64,000 bases of DNA from Phragmites australis (Eukaryota; Streptophyta; Magnoliopsida; Poales; Poaceae), in the NCBI RefSeq assembly GCF_958298935.1, contig NC_084921.1:3606001-3670000 (forward strand), given 5' to 3'. Position 1 is the stretch's first letter. Every line of letters begins with the position of its first letter. The translations under genes were made by a program, and so were the position numbers. The notes under the pieces are model-generated. The model worked only from the letters and a program-made list of their open reading frames with translations. It was not told where the DNA came from and did not search any database. Of this stretch, positions 32,932-44,527 are shown in pieces.

Positions 32932-34554
32932 TCAGTGGTGAGAAGCCGAGGACACAGACAGCGGCGGCTTATCGCCATTGCCGCCGCCGCCGTTGTGCTC
33001 CTCGTCGCCCTGTATCGTCGCGGGGATGCGGAACCCGGAGAAGCCGATGCTGGGGGCGAACCCGATGGCCGATACGCCTTGGTGGTGGTGCATCGGGTTG
33101 TCGGCTTCGACGGTCTCCGGCCATCCTTGCTCGGAGGGCTGGTTACTGGACTGAAGGGGTCCCCTCTGGAAGAAGAACTGGCTCTGGCCACCAAGCGCCG
33201 CCTGCATGTGCGCCGCCTGCTGCGACACGTTGAACAGGTAGCCGCCAGTGCTTCCGCCGCCTGGGTCGGGCACGTTCCATGGCACCATGCGCTGGCTCTG
33301 CGCCTGCTCGGCCCACATGGCACCGCCGCCGAATGAGTAATTGGCAGCGCCGGGGAAGAGTGCCTGCTGCGAGGAGGCATTGCCGCCGTGGCCGTGCGAC
33401 CGGTCCTGCTGCTGCTGCTGGTGGTGGAACATGTGGTCTGGGAGAGACTGCAGTGACAGCCGGAGCTCCTGGCTGTGGTTGCCGGTGCGCGACAGGAGGT
33501 CAGGCGTGTAGCTCTGGAAGCCCATGGCCGACGACTGCGCCGCCGCCGTGGACGACGACGCCTCTCCGCCTCCCGTGCCAGCCATGGGGAAGAACGACTT
33601 GATCGTGTCCGCGATAGAGTCCGAGTCGAGCGACGCCGGAAGGAAGCCTGTGCCGCTGCCGCCACCGGTGGCTCCTGCTCCGGCTTCGGGGAAGTCGAAC
33701 GCTGTGTGCGCGACGGTGATAGCCTGCGCCTGGTCGTCCGAGTTCTCCATGGAATCAGGGCGGGTTGAGGAGGACGGCGGCGCGGCGGCATTGGTAGCGG
33801 TGGCTGTGGGCTGCCACTCGGGAAGCACTTCAAGCTTGTCGATGGCGTCCTTGGCGTTCTTGATGAGCCAGTCCACGGCCTTGCTGGGGCGGTCGTAGCC
33901 CAGCCGGTCCTGCACGTCGTAGAACTGGATGGCCGTGTGCGCCGACAGCCGCACGCGGCGGTCGCGCAGCCCGCGCGCCGTGCAGACCTTGCTGTGCCGG
34001 TCCTTCCGCCCCGTCGACCGCACAATGTGTCCTCCCTGCACCGCCACGATCTCCCCGCCGCCTCTCACGCGCGAGTGCGACGCGGACGTCGCTGCCACAA
34101 TCTCGCCGCCTCCACCTGCTCCACGCGACCGCGAGTGAGACGCCGCGCCTGCCGCAGGCGCCTGCCCCTGCGCCGTGAATTGGTGCAGGTGGTGCTGGCC
34201 GGCTCCTCCGAAGGACAGGAGCTGCGGTTGGAACCCGTGGTGGTGGTGGGACTGTCCGGCGTCGCCCATGGGCGCGAGAAGGGCATACTCGGCGGACAAA
34301 CCCCGCTGCCTCACGGACGCCGACTGCAGATGCTGGAGCTGGAAGACGGGGACCGGCGGCGGCTCTTGGTCCTGCACTTCTTGGTGGAGTTGCAGCAGCC
34401 GGTGCTGCTGCTGCTGCTCATCAGCTTCTTGCTGCGCTCCTCCTCCTCCTTCTCCGCCGCCGCCGCCTCTGTGAGGAACCCAGTGGTGGTGCCTCGGATC
34501 CAGATCCCCCACCTTCTTGGGCGCCCCTACTGCTGCTCCAACTGCACTGCGCAT
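32932..34554 (-). CDS. CIN-type (class II) TCP transcription factor, miR319-regulated
   Basis: An uninterrupted 540-residue frame. The TCP domain (about residues 179-237; 33844-34020) has the basic region [20 protein letters not shown], helix [21 protein letters not shown] and helix [16 protein letters not shown], the class II/CIN form. The protein acts in the nucleus binding GGNCCC-type sites and restrains cell division in leaf and floral margins (family knowledge). The N-terminus is His/Gln/Gly-rich. The C-terminus contains QRGPLQSSN, encoded by a miR319 target site at 33146-33166. The start is chosen at the first in-frame ATG (34554-34552); the frame stays open upstream to a likely splice acceptor (CCTAG near 34575), so a 5' UTR intron is possible. 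It resembles rice PCF5/PCF6 and Arabidopsis TCP2/TCP4; which member is not decided. A short segment before the TCP domain is tandemly duplicated. Confidence 0.93.
   Translation of the reverse strand: MRSAVGAAVGAPKKVGDLDPRHHHWVPHRGGGGGEGGGGAQQEADEQQQQHRLLQLHQEVQDQEPPPVPVFQLQHLQSASVRQRGLSAEYALLAPMGDAGQSHHHHGFQPQLLSFGGAGQHHLHQFTAQGQAPAAGAASHSRSRGAGGGGEIVAATSASHSRVRGGGEIVAVQGGHIVRSTGRKDRHSKVCTARGLRDRRVRLSAHTAIQFYDVQDRLGYDRPSKAVDWLIKNAKDAIDKLEVLPEWQPTATATNAAAPPSSSTRPDSMENSDDQAQAITVAHTAFDFPEAGAGATGGGSGTGFLPASLDSDSIADTIKSFFPMAGTGGGEASSSTAAAQSSAMGFQSYTPDLLSRTGNHSQELRLSLQSLPDHMFHHQQQQQDRSHGHGGNASSQQALFPGAANYSFGGGAMWAEQAQSQRMVPWNVPDPGGGSTGGYLFNVSQQAAHMQAALGGQSQFFFQRGPLQSSNQPSEQGWPETVEADNPMHHHQGVSAIGFAPSIGFSGFRIPATIQGDEEHNGGGGNGDKPPLSVSSASHH
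33146..33166 (-). promoter_or_regulatory. miR319 target site in TCP mRNA
   Basis: The plus strand reads CTGGACTGAAGGGGTCCCCTC, close to mature miR319 (TTGGACTGAAGGG...), so the minus-strand mRNA is complementary. Positions 2-13 of the miRNA match without gaps; the mismatches lie at position 1 and in the 3' half, as in known TCP targets. It predicts cleavage by miR319 and marks the gene as a member of the jaw-TCP group. Confidence 0.9.
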
Positions 34555-34884
34555 CCATCCACCTCGCCGGAACCCATAACTAGGACGACAAGAAACACAC
34601 AAAAAAACGTCAAAAGAATGGAGAAGAAGGCGGCAGCGGCAGCATGGGGAGAGAAGAAGTGGTGGCCAGGAACACTGACCCAGGGGACGAGAGGAGTGGG
34701 GGACTAAACTAGAAGCAATCGCATGGATGGCAACATCACATTTTAGCAGGGCTGGAGGGGGCGGGGGGAGGCAAAGCTAGAAGCTTTCTCCCTTTCTTTT
34801 TTCTTGGGAGTGTGGGAGCTTGGAGGTCAGGAGGCAGCAAGACAGGATGATAAGAGTGGGATTTGAGATTTAGAGAGAGAGAGA

Positions 34885-34959
34885 GTGAGTGCTGGCACTA
34901 GCTGATGAGTGAGAGCAGCTGGGGCCAAGAGGTGTTTGAGAAGCCAAATTTGCAGGAGC

Positions 34960-35039
<80 letters not shown>

Positions 35040-35103
35040 GTGCTGGCACTAGCTGATGAGTGAGAGCAGCTGGGGCCAAGAGGTGTTTGAGAAGCCAAAT
35101 TTT
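34885..35103. repeat. 67-bp tandem duplication around a GA tract upstream of TCP
   Basis: 34885-34951 and 35037-35103 are nearly identical (gtgagtgctggcactagctg ... aagccaaattt), 152 bases apart, with the GA microsatellite between them. About 330-550 bases upstream of the TCP start codon. Confidence 0.92.
34961..35037. repeat. (GA)n tract in the TCP upstream region
   Basis: About 75 bases of pure GA on the plus strand (CT on the mRNA-sense strand). Such GAGA tracts bind BPC/BBR proteins in plants (family knowledge); a regulatory role here is inference. Confidence 0.9.
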
Positions 35104-35114
35104 GGAGGAGCTGG

Positions 35115-38100
35115 GATGCATGTGTTTGGGTGGGGATTCCTTGCAGGGTGGCTGATTTGGTCATTTGGATGATTCTGGAGATGGAGATGTGCTATGAGAT
35201 AGATATTTATGTTCTTTTGCATGCTTGCTTACAATGCTTTGCGTGATCTGGGTGGGAGTCTTCTTCCCCTTCCAATGGGTAAATGTTGGGTGAAGACCTC
35301 CGATGCGGTGGAATTGTGAAATCACTCCACACAACATGTGTATAAGTTTTTTTCCTAAAAAATCATATATATATATGCAGGGAAAAAGGTATTATACGAA
35401 CCGTACAAAATTTCACGATCAGACTCCATTCTGTCGACGAAAAAGACCAAAACTAAGTACAAGACGTTAATATTTCATCTTTTTTCACTTTTTTCGTTGT
35501 GTTTTTCCGATTTTTGTAACTTAGAAAATACATAGATCTTAGTCTTAAAAATTTTCGTAGCTGTGGAATGTCATTTCCACTAGATATGACATTGTTCTAG
35601 ATTTTTTTTAATATTTCTACATATGTTATGTGGGCTAGCTAGGTTCGATGATTCCATCAATTCAGGTTGGTCCAACTAGATTTATATACAGTGTTTATTG
35701 TTCATAACTCCACCTGTTAAAGTGCTGGTAGTGAAGTGAAGGACATTTTCCCCTTTGAGACTTAAAACAGTAGGAAACTGGCACGCTTTCAAAGTGCCCG
35801 GCCGGCGGTGGTTAGACTTAGACGTCATAGAGTAACTAGATCCCGGACACGTAAAAATATAACGAGCATGCTTGACTTGACTCGATCAGTAGTAGACTGA
35901 AGCTCAATTTGCACTGTGCACTGAAACGCACCGGCGCCGCCGCAAATGAGTCGATGGAGGACGACGGGTGCGTGTGCGTGGCATGTCATGTGTAGTTGGT
36001 TGTTTTCGTTTCGTCCTCTCATTTCCAAGAGGCAACAGCTAGCGGCCAGGAGCCGTCGGCGTCGGCTCGGAAGACCGCAAGCGCATGCGCCGAGTGAAGG
36101 GACGTCGCGACCGCAGCAACAGCCCGTTTCGTTCTCGCAGCTAGTGATGGGGAGATCTGAATGGAATCGGTGGAGGAGCAGCCAGGCTGTGCAGTGTGGG
36201 TGCTGTGTGCATTACAGGTGCGCGAATTCTCTACAGCTTTTGGCTTCCACGGGCTGCTGCCTTTGATGGCTTTGCTTTGCCAAAAGAGACACGCCCTATT
36301 ATCCATCCATTCCACACCACATATGCTGGGAGGAGACTTGCCTGACGTAATTGTTCTCTGACGTGGTCTTTAGTGCGTGAGGTCACTCTCAGTAGGCTCT
36401 ATATGTCAGTTATCACATCCTTTGACGTGATACTATTTGAAAAAAAAATCATGAGTGATAAGTGGTAAATATTATTACTGATAGATCTCATGCTTGTCAT
36501 CCTGAACACATCATTGATAAATCGTTATTGATGATGGATCACGACTCATCAGTAATGTATTCGAAGTGACGGATGCAGGACTCATCACTAATGTTCACTT
36601 ATGACTGATAAGCGTTTTTTTTCTTTCTTAGATACGAAAAAGGAATATATATCTCACAAGAAACACTATTTTTAGTCTTTATATTAAGTGAGAATCGAAT
36701 CCATGACCTACCCTCACACACTAACCCTCTTACCACTTAGCTATCACGTTGTTATGATAGAAACTGGATATTTTATACTTTTAATCTTAGTTGCCGAAGG
36801 TCGTAGGTAACGGGTCACAGTTATGACCTGTTTACTGATGACTATTTTTGTCGAATTATTGAGTACCGAATTGTTTGATACTGAATTTAGTGAATATTTG
36901 ATTTACATATAAATTTTTCTTCATCTAAAGTTGTACAAATAATTTATGAATATCTCATACAAATGATCATAATTTGATAGGTAAATTGGAGTGCCTTCGG
37001 TAAAATAACATAACTTTTACATATAAACTCCAATTTTAACGTTTTTTTATTTCTACGAATATATATATAAAAAATTATATCCATTAGCAAAGACGCTGTG
37101 AACGCCCGAGTCAACCCGCGTTCGAGCGCGCTCCCATGGATATGTATAGGATTTTTTCGATTTATGTAGTCACGTATGGAGCGTGAGGCAACGCTTTGAT
37201 GGAGTCGAGCCAGATAGAGATTCGATTTTCTGTTCCGCATGTGGTCTCGGAACCATCAATAAAGACGGTGAACGAGTGTAAAAAAGATCGCACTTTGCTG
37301 CCTCCCGTCCGGCCAGACACAGAGACATTCTGCGAATCAGCTTGAATAAAATTTAAACAGCCGACTCGTACTCATCACTTCTGGCCCGGAGGAATTGTTT
37401 TTGTAGAAACTTCTGTCAGTTGATTTGATTGATGGATGGATTACGCATGTTAGTCGGCCTTGCAGCGGTCGGTGGCGCACCCCCAACGCCGACAGAACCC
37501 AGCCACAGAAGGACCAACGCTGGCGAACCTCTCTTTTCGCCTTTATTTTGTTCCATGTGAAAGTTTGGGTATGCAGTACGCCGAAACACTTTAACAATTC
37601 ATGATTGTTTGGCCGTGATCTTCGTGATCTTGCTTGCATGCGCACACACAAGAAGATTCTTAGGCATATATATATATAGGGATCGCCGATTTCTCTTGCA
37701 AATGATTTTGTACTAATAAAACTTCATTATCGTTTGGATGCGACGATTGATCTCAGATAAAAAAATTTAGGACTAAACCTTAAATATGAACTGAATCTTC
37801 AGGGTTTCGACCCAATGCAAGTCCTGTCTGTGCAAACATAACCTGAAGTCGTCAGAAATCAGAATTAGCTAGCAGGTTGGTACGTACAAGTGATGGTTGT
37901 GAGGGGCCGGAGCTAGACGAAATTTTCTAGCCGCACCGTGTGGTGTGTTGGGCACATTGTGTGCAGCCTACTGCGTAGTGTGCCCGTTGCAAAGAATGCG
38001 ATTCTCACAATAATAGTACTACCTTTATTTTTATTTACTTATCACAATTTTTTTTAGCAATTGTGATCTTACGTTTTTTACGAAAAATTTACAACTAAAA

Positions 38101-39430
38101 TTTATATAATACTAATAAAGTATATTTCATGATAAAACTAATGATACGAAAATTTTAGACATCTATAAATTTTTTAAAAAAAACGTAAGATCAAAATTGT
38201 TACAGTAAAAAATTGATGAAAAGTAAATGAAAATAAAATAGTATATAAATGATCGAGTGGAGGCCGACAGTCGGAAAAAAGGAATATTTTATTGGCAGCT
38301 TCTAAACTATACTGCAAATTGCCTACAAAATTTTAGTTCTTTTTATAAAAAAATGGCCACACGAACAGTAGCATGCGAGTTACTCTAGCTTTAGACGTCA
38401 TCCACTGACCTGCTGCTAGATGCGGACTATATTCGTGCTCGCTGCTCGCTTCAATTGGGATTTTTTTTATAAACTAGCAAGGTGACCTCACTGTAATAAT
38501 GTGGTTAATTAACCTTGTTGTAATATTTTGTCACAATAATATTTGATTAAAAATTAGTTGTTATTATTTATTTTATTTTATTTGGGTTCTTTATTTAGAT
38601 ATTTTGCTTCCTAAAGCCTAATGAAATCTAACTACTATATTATTTATAATTTATAATTTCGAATTTAGATATTTATTAATCGTATTTTATATAGACTCTT
38701 TAGTTTAATCAAGATCATTAGATGTTCATAAAAATGAGTGGTCTAATTTTTTTTTTATCTTTTTTCGATTAACATGATAATTCCGTGATCTTAAAAATGA
38801 ACATGACGAGTCCTTTTAATATTCAAATAGTAATATAATAGATTAAGCGTGAGGTTTGATGTTGACCGGAAACATTTGTCTATAGATCCATTGGCTTCCT
38901 TGTACGGACGGAGAAAACATTGTTATTGATGGTGCTTTTCTTTAATTTGTGGACAGAAATAGGACTAGCCAGCCGTTGCATAGCACAACGGCTTGGCAAC
39001 TTGGTTCTTTTGGTGAAGAGCAGAGTTCAGTTCGATCACCATTTTTGAAACGAAAGCTCAGTTCGATTACAACCAATAAGCCATAGCTTGGGTGGGTTTT
39101 CCACTATGCTAAGCTATTTCATTCCTAAGAATAAAACTTTGGAAAATACTGTGTATCCGATCCGGATTATGTGAGCTATATGCTGTTATCAGGGTTAAGC
39201 GCGCAAGAGATTTAATTCTTCCGCAACTTTTGGATGTAGCCGGCCGGATTGTACAGTTTTATACTATCTTTTCAGTCCCTTCAATTTTCCGAAGCAACTC
39301 ATTAGGATTATGTGCAGCCAGACGAGAAGAAATTGTGAAATTTGATTATATAGTTGATCAATCTTTAATAATATATTTAAATTTAATCATTTTTAATTAT
39401 ATGTTCTATAAGAACTGGTTTGTAATAAAG
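35115..39430. other. Gene-free region with transposon remnants
   Basis: AT-rich overall. 36360-36860 contains repeated motifs such as actcatcactaatg and gtgacggat that look like subterminal repeats of a CACTA element unlike the one at 2023, but no ends are identified. A foldback MITE is annotated at 38017-38243. 35900-36350 is GC-richer with no recognisable gene. Confidence 0.5.
38017..38243. mobile_element. Foldback MITE, Stowaway-like
   Basis: The left end tactacctttatttttattt and the right end (reverse complement tactattttattttcattt) form long imperfect inverted repeats. An inner pair, gatcttacgtttttt near 38087 and aaaaaaacgtaagatc near 38178, extends the hairpin. Size about 227 bp, TA-rich, a TA is present at both borders. 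No coding capacity. Confidence 0.65.
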
Positions 39431-39435
39431 TTATG

Positions 39436-41050
39436 TGAGAAACCAAGTTGAGATGTGCCTTGATTTTCTTATGATGAGTGATTGACATTGTCATTTATTT
39501 GGTTTGATGATTTTCGGTTTTGCATGAGCTTTGATGTGATGTGAATTGATTTGAGATTTTATTTGAGCATAATGATTATGGACTAATTAGAATTAGAGTT
39601 GGAGATATGTGTTTGCTTGTCTCATGATGTGCAGGTGATGGATGCAACTTGGCGGTCGACGGCGGGATGATTGGGGCCAAGCGGAGTGCTTGGTGCCAGA
39701 CGATCAAGGAGGCCGAGCGGAGTCAAGCGTGATCCTAGCTGAACACGTGGAGGTCAAGCAAAGCATTGAAGGCGGATGGAGACGGCGTGTTGACAAAGTC
39801 AAGCGAAGGGGATACCGGTGCAAGTGACAAGGCGGCCCGAGGGATCGGGAGCGGGAGAGACTTGCCAGCGGTCACTATCGCATGACGGAGTATACGCGTC
39901 AACATCGAAGCGATTGCTCAAGGTGTAAGCAAGGCGGTGAGTCACGCTTTGAGAAGCGTGCAGAGGGTTTCGCGGTTTGGCCTCAAAATCGTGGGAGGAC
40001 TGGAGGAGTATGTGGCACCATCGCGAAGCTTGAGTCGAGGCGAAGCTAAGTCGTGAAGGCGCCGCGATCGTCCGATGAATGGAGAAGAAAATGGACTAAA
40101 ATACCCTCGATGGTAGGTAGGAGTGCACTACAAGAGAGGGGTATTTTGGGAAAAAACTAGGAAACTTAAGGGCTAAGTTTCTTAGACCTATAAATAGAGG
40201 GGTAAGACTAGAGAGAGCTTTGAACCAGCCACTTGAGCCCCCTTATACCACTCATTTGAGAGCCTTAGAGCTAGGTTTTTAGAAGAGAGAAGGATGAGTG
40301 CTTAGCCTATGTAATAGGTGAGAGTTTTGAGAGATAAATCTTTTTGATCCGTCTAAAATAGGGCTGACCTCTTTGACTAATTTAGTTTATATTTTTACAT
40401 ATGCTTGAATTCCCCTCCTTCTAGTTTTCCTCTATTGGTTCCCTTGCAAGTTTGCAAGTTTTTCGATTTTCGGTTTTGATTTTTGTTTTGGTTTTTGGGC
40501 TGAAATTTCAGCACCTTGTGAGATCATTCTTCTTGTTGCTAGAGGCTTAAAAACTCACATACGAGTGTATGCTCATGGGTCTTGAGTACCTTTGCATCTA
40601 GATCATCAACTTGGAGAGGTTTCTTGCCCGGTGATCTTTTTCTTTGAGCTGCAATATCTTACCTTTGCAAGGTTATTTTTCTTGATGCTAGTGGCTTAAA
40701 CACTCACATACTCATGTATTTGAGCGGATCTTGAGTCCCCTTACCACTAGACTATCATCTTGGAGGATAACCTTGTCCGGTGTCCATCTTATCTAGTTTC
40801 TTTGGAGTTGCGAATTTTTGTGCACAAAGACACATGGAATGATCCTAAATGGAACCTATGGTTCATATTTCATCTGTGGAGTCATGTTGCCATGGAAGTA
40901 GTCTTCTTGATTTGTCTCTTTAATTCTTTTGCTTCCGCTGGAGCGTTTTGAGGTGCGTTGGGTGAGAAATAGGAAAAGATTATCTATTTCGAAAGAAATT
41001 TGTTGAGGCGCCTATTCACCTCCCCTCTAGTCGCCATTCTCATTCCTACA
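39436..41050 (+). mobile_element. Solo LTR of a Copia (Sire-type) element, 1.6 kb
   Basis: Begins TGAGAAACC and ends CATTCCTACA, flanked by the 5-bp target duplication ttatg (39431-39435 and 41051-41055). The end contains GCGCCTATTCACCTCCCCTC and TAGTCGCC, the same terminal motif seen inverted at 8525-8550. A promoter-like TATAAATAGAGG is at 40191-40202. No internal region is present. Confidence 0.9.
40191..40202 (+). promoter_or_regulatory. TATA box of the solo LTR
   Basis: ctataaatagagggg lies about midway in the LTR, as expected for the U3/R border of a retrotransposon promoter. Confidence 0.6.
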
Positions 41051-41836
41051 TTATGTCTTCACTTCTTTTACTAATACGAAATTCTATTACAAACTAGTCT
41101 ACGTAGTATATATGATTAAAACATAATCAACTTCAGATAAATCATCAAAAATTAATTAACTATAAAACATATAATAAAATATTAATCGACTTTAAAACAT
41201 ATAATCAAATTTCGCAAGAAAATCATCGTCTCTCTCAGGAAGCTTTCGGTTCTATTCCTTTTTAGTTTTAAGTAAAGGCTTTTTATCGACGAATAAATAA
41301 GCTCTTTCTACTTTGCCTTAAAAGCTCGTCCTAAGGAAAGCAATTTGAACTTGCTTGAGAAGAGGCTTACATATCCTGTTTCCGCAGTTGGACTTGAGCT
41401 ATCTATCGCCTATCGGCCTAGGCTAGCTATATCTGTAGCCTGCAAGAGCATGGATGCCGCGGCAGGCCACTGCATGCATGTATGCATGCTGCGGAAAGGA
41501 AGTCAAGCCATATCGCCGCGGTCCAACTCCACATCCGGAGCTAGCTAGATGTCGGTCGATCAGGCCCTCTCCTGCGGTGCCGCTGTGACCATGAGACGCC
41601 TGACGCCTACGTACTACACATGCGACGCGCGTAAATCGCCGCACAGGCCTTGAGACCTAGCTTAGCTCGCCGTGTGCACTGCAGTACTGCACTTGCTTAC
41701 TTTCTCCTCTTGCGCGCATGCATGCAGGCACGCATCTCCTGGAGCTCCAGCTTTGCAGTTGGGCCCTATGATATCTGCCCCATTGCATGGATCGATCCCC
41801 CCAGCCTAGGCCTACCTTGAATGATCAGCCATGTAG

Positions 41837-42124
41837 GGTATGTTTGTTTCCACTTTGAATTTTGTCTTTCAGTTTTTACCATCCGAACCTAAAATAAATA
41901 GATAATTTTTTGTTATAGTTTTTTTAATCTATTTGTTAGATTATGAAATAAAAGAATCTGATTGCCCTTAACTTTTCACATATTATAGAAGTCCATTTTA
42001 CTGATCTATCCATCAAATTTTTTAGAATCCACGATCTATAAGTTTTTCATAATTCAATTTTTTACAATCTATAATCTACAAGTTATTTTTCAGAATTTAT
42101 AACAGAAACAAACATGCTCATAAT
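41837..42124. mobile_element. Candidate MITE with GGGTATGTTTGTTTC ends
   Basis: Left end gggtatgtttgtttc and right end gaaacaaacatgctc are inverted copies with two differences. The interior is AT-rich and itself imperfectly inverted (aatctataatctacaag on the right, matching aacttatagatcg-like parts). No clear target duplication was found, so the superfamily is open. Confidence 0.55.
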
Positions 42125-43555
42125 AACACCATGCATGCATCCAGGCCCACAGGTTTGCATGCATCCCATGCACTACAGTCGATTGCATTGTGTTGCTAGC
42201 CTGCTACTCACGATCAACATCCCTCCAACACGGCAACACTCCAGCTGCAAACGCCAAAACGAGCCCAGCTAGCAACATGCGGTACTAATGTCAAAAACAA
42301 CAACAACAACAACAAACAACATGCAGTGACTCGATCAATTGATGGATACAGATCGACGTCCGACGCTCAGCTAAGCATGCATAAATGGATCGAGGAACAT
42401 CTAGAAAAACAGTTGCTGAACTGAGACGTCCAGGAGAAGGCTCCACCGATCTCAAGCCTAGATCTCAACACACGTCTCAAGTTTCAAAGGACATCTCCCA
42501 GTGCGCGGGTGATCTATGTGTTAAAACAAGACAACACGAATTCCGTATGAATGATCGGGCGCCATGCACGTCGCTGTTCATGTCGATGTGTAGACGTACA
42601 CGAAGGAATGGATCGAGATCCTTACATGAGAGCTGGGAGGTGGCCGCCAGTGGCGTTTCTGGACAATGATTAGAGACGACCGACGCCCAAGTGAAGCAGC
42701 AGATCGATGGCGGCTACAGCTGCATGCGATCGTAAGCTAGCTGTTTCCCCATTGAAAATTGAGTAGGAGGAGTGCAGCTGAGCTGAGAATAGCGTTGCTT
42801 GACTGTAGCTGATGGAACCAGTTTTCCTTTTCCCTCGTGGGTGGGGCTGCATGCATGCAAAATTCTCCTCCTCTTCTTCTTCTTCTTGCAAACGAACCTC
42901 CCGCGCCAGAAAGAAAGTACTGCTCCAGGTATATTTCGAAACTAACTAGATGATTATATGTGCTACTAGAATGATCATTGGATGCCTTAAGAATGGCAGG
43001 CGTCAGTGGGATAGTAAAATTTAGTTTCCTGATGGTACTGCTGGCTAGGATGGAGAGGATAAAACTACTGTATTCATCTCATGGTACGGTACGGCTAGGT
43101 GGTACGCTGTGCCCTACGCTATCCTATCCTGTCCCATCAGGCTACGGCTGCTAGGTCGCTGCTTTCCACGACACGCGCAAAAGGATCACTAGGCATGCAT
43201 GCCGTGCGTATGCTTATTGCATTATGCCTGTGCCGTCGTCGCCATGCGGACAAACGGGTCTATGGCCCATGTGGAGCCACGCGTCGGCCTAAGGAGGTCG
43301 ATCGCCGTCTCGCAGGCCAAGGCGAGCGATCTTTGCCGCCGTACACATAGGCAGCTTTGTTTAAAAATCCTAGCTTGCTGTGCTTTGATTATCGTTAATC
43401 TCGCTGCAAGCTGTACTAGTAGTACGTAGTATATAGGAGTACTTAGTTAGTTAACCAACCTACCTAGGCCGTAGGGATCAGTAACCCATGCAGTAGGTGT
43501 CCATGCATGCCAGTTCCTTGTTGCGGCTCTTGTTGCTTGCGCTGTCCCCTCCCCT

Positions 43556-43560
<5 letters not shown>

Positions 43561-43604
<44 letters not shown>
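43561..43604. repeat. (CT)n microsatellite
   Basis: About 44 bases of alternating C and T. Confidence 0.97.
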
Positions 43605-43606
<2 letters not shown>

Positions 43607-44527
43607 TCTAGCGAGGCAGGCGCCGACACTGCTGCACATGAGTTCTGCAAAAGAAAAACGGCCGGTTAATTTTCTTTCTCGTTCTGTACAGTAGCAGGCA
43701 GCAGCTGCGTGGTTTCTCTCGTGGCCATGGCATGTGTGCTTCATCGGCAGATCCGCTTCTTGTGGTGCTGAATTTTGATGGATGGAGCCGCGGAGGAGGA
43801 TGTTGTGGACTCCTATCCCCAGGTGATGAGCTGGTGATCACATTATTCTCACTCCCAGGCCAGATCTTTCTACCCTTTTATTTTCGGACAGAGGAGCCAG
43901 GCGAAATCTATATAGAAAACAGAAGGACCCAAACAGTGACAAAGCGGCACGGGAGAGCATGATGGGCTAAAATTGCGTTAGGCTTTGTGCTCTGCTGGAC
44001 CTCCTCTCTGTGGCCCAGAGCCTTGCGTTTTTTCTTTCTCTCTCTTTTCCAGATGAACCCTTCTTCTTGGATAACCTTCGTGATTTCAGTCATCTGTTTT
44101 CTCTCTCATCGAAATACTTGCAGCACTCCTGTGTCATCAGATTTGCGAAACCCATGCACTAATTTTTCAGGCAGCATTGTTGAGACTTGTTGAATCTTGC
44201 CAATCTGTAGACTGCTGAGTACAAGCAAACCCATGTTGCAGATCTGAATCTGATTTCCAAGGCATCAGGGAGCGGAACAGAGCTTCACTGCACCCTTAGG
44301 AATGGAGACTATGCAGTAGTACTGAAAAAATAACAGAAAATCGCCATTTGGTATTTTTCACCGTTTCTGGAATGGCATAATATAATTCGTATTCAGTACA
44401 ATGTCCACGGAACAAAAGCATCTTCATAAGGAAAAGTCGCACACGCACAGTCATGCAGAATAGACATTGACAACGACATCATTTGTCTCAAGTAAACATC
44501 ACTAATCCAATCATGCAGGCATCTTCT

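Larger units (their letters stand above)
41056..44527. other. Spacer between solo LTR and GDSL gene
   Basis: Includes a candidate MITE (41837-42124), a CT microsatellite (43561-43604) and GC-rich stretches near 42360-42700 and 43100-43360 with open frames that do not resemble known proteins. No gene is supported. Confidence 0.5.

Noticed and set aside
32745..34707. Long open frames on both strands overlapping the TCP gene, up to 426 codons
   Set aside because: They are shadows of the GC-rich TCP exon; only the 32932-34554 minus frame has a conserved domain and the miR319 site.
34870..35164. Leu-Ser repeat frames upstream of TCP
   Set aside because: Translations of the GA tract.
42385..42669. 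94-codon frame beginning with a true ATG
   Set aside because: Hydrophilic, no recognisable domain, no splice or promoter context; kept as unassigned.
43447..43841. Frames rich in Arg-Glu or Leu-Ser repeats
   Set aside because: They are translations of the CT microsatellite.
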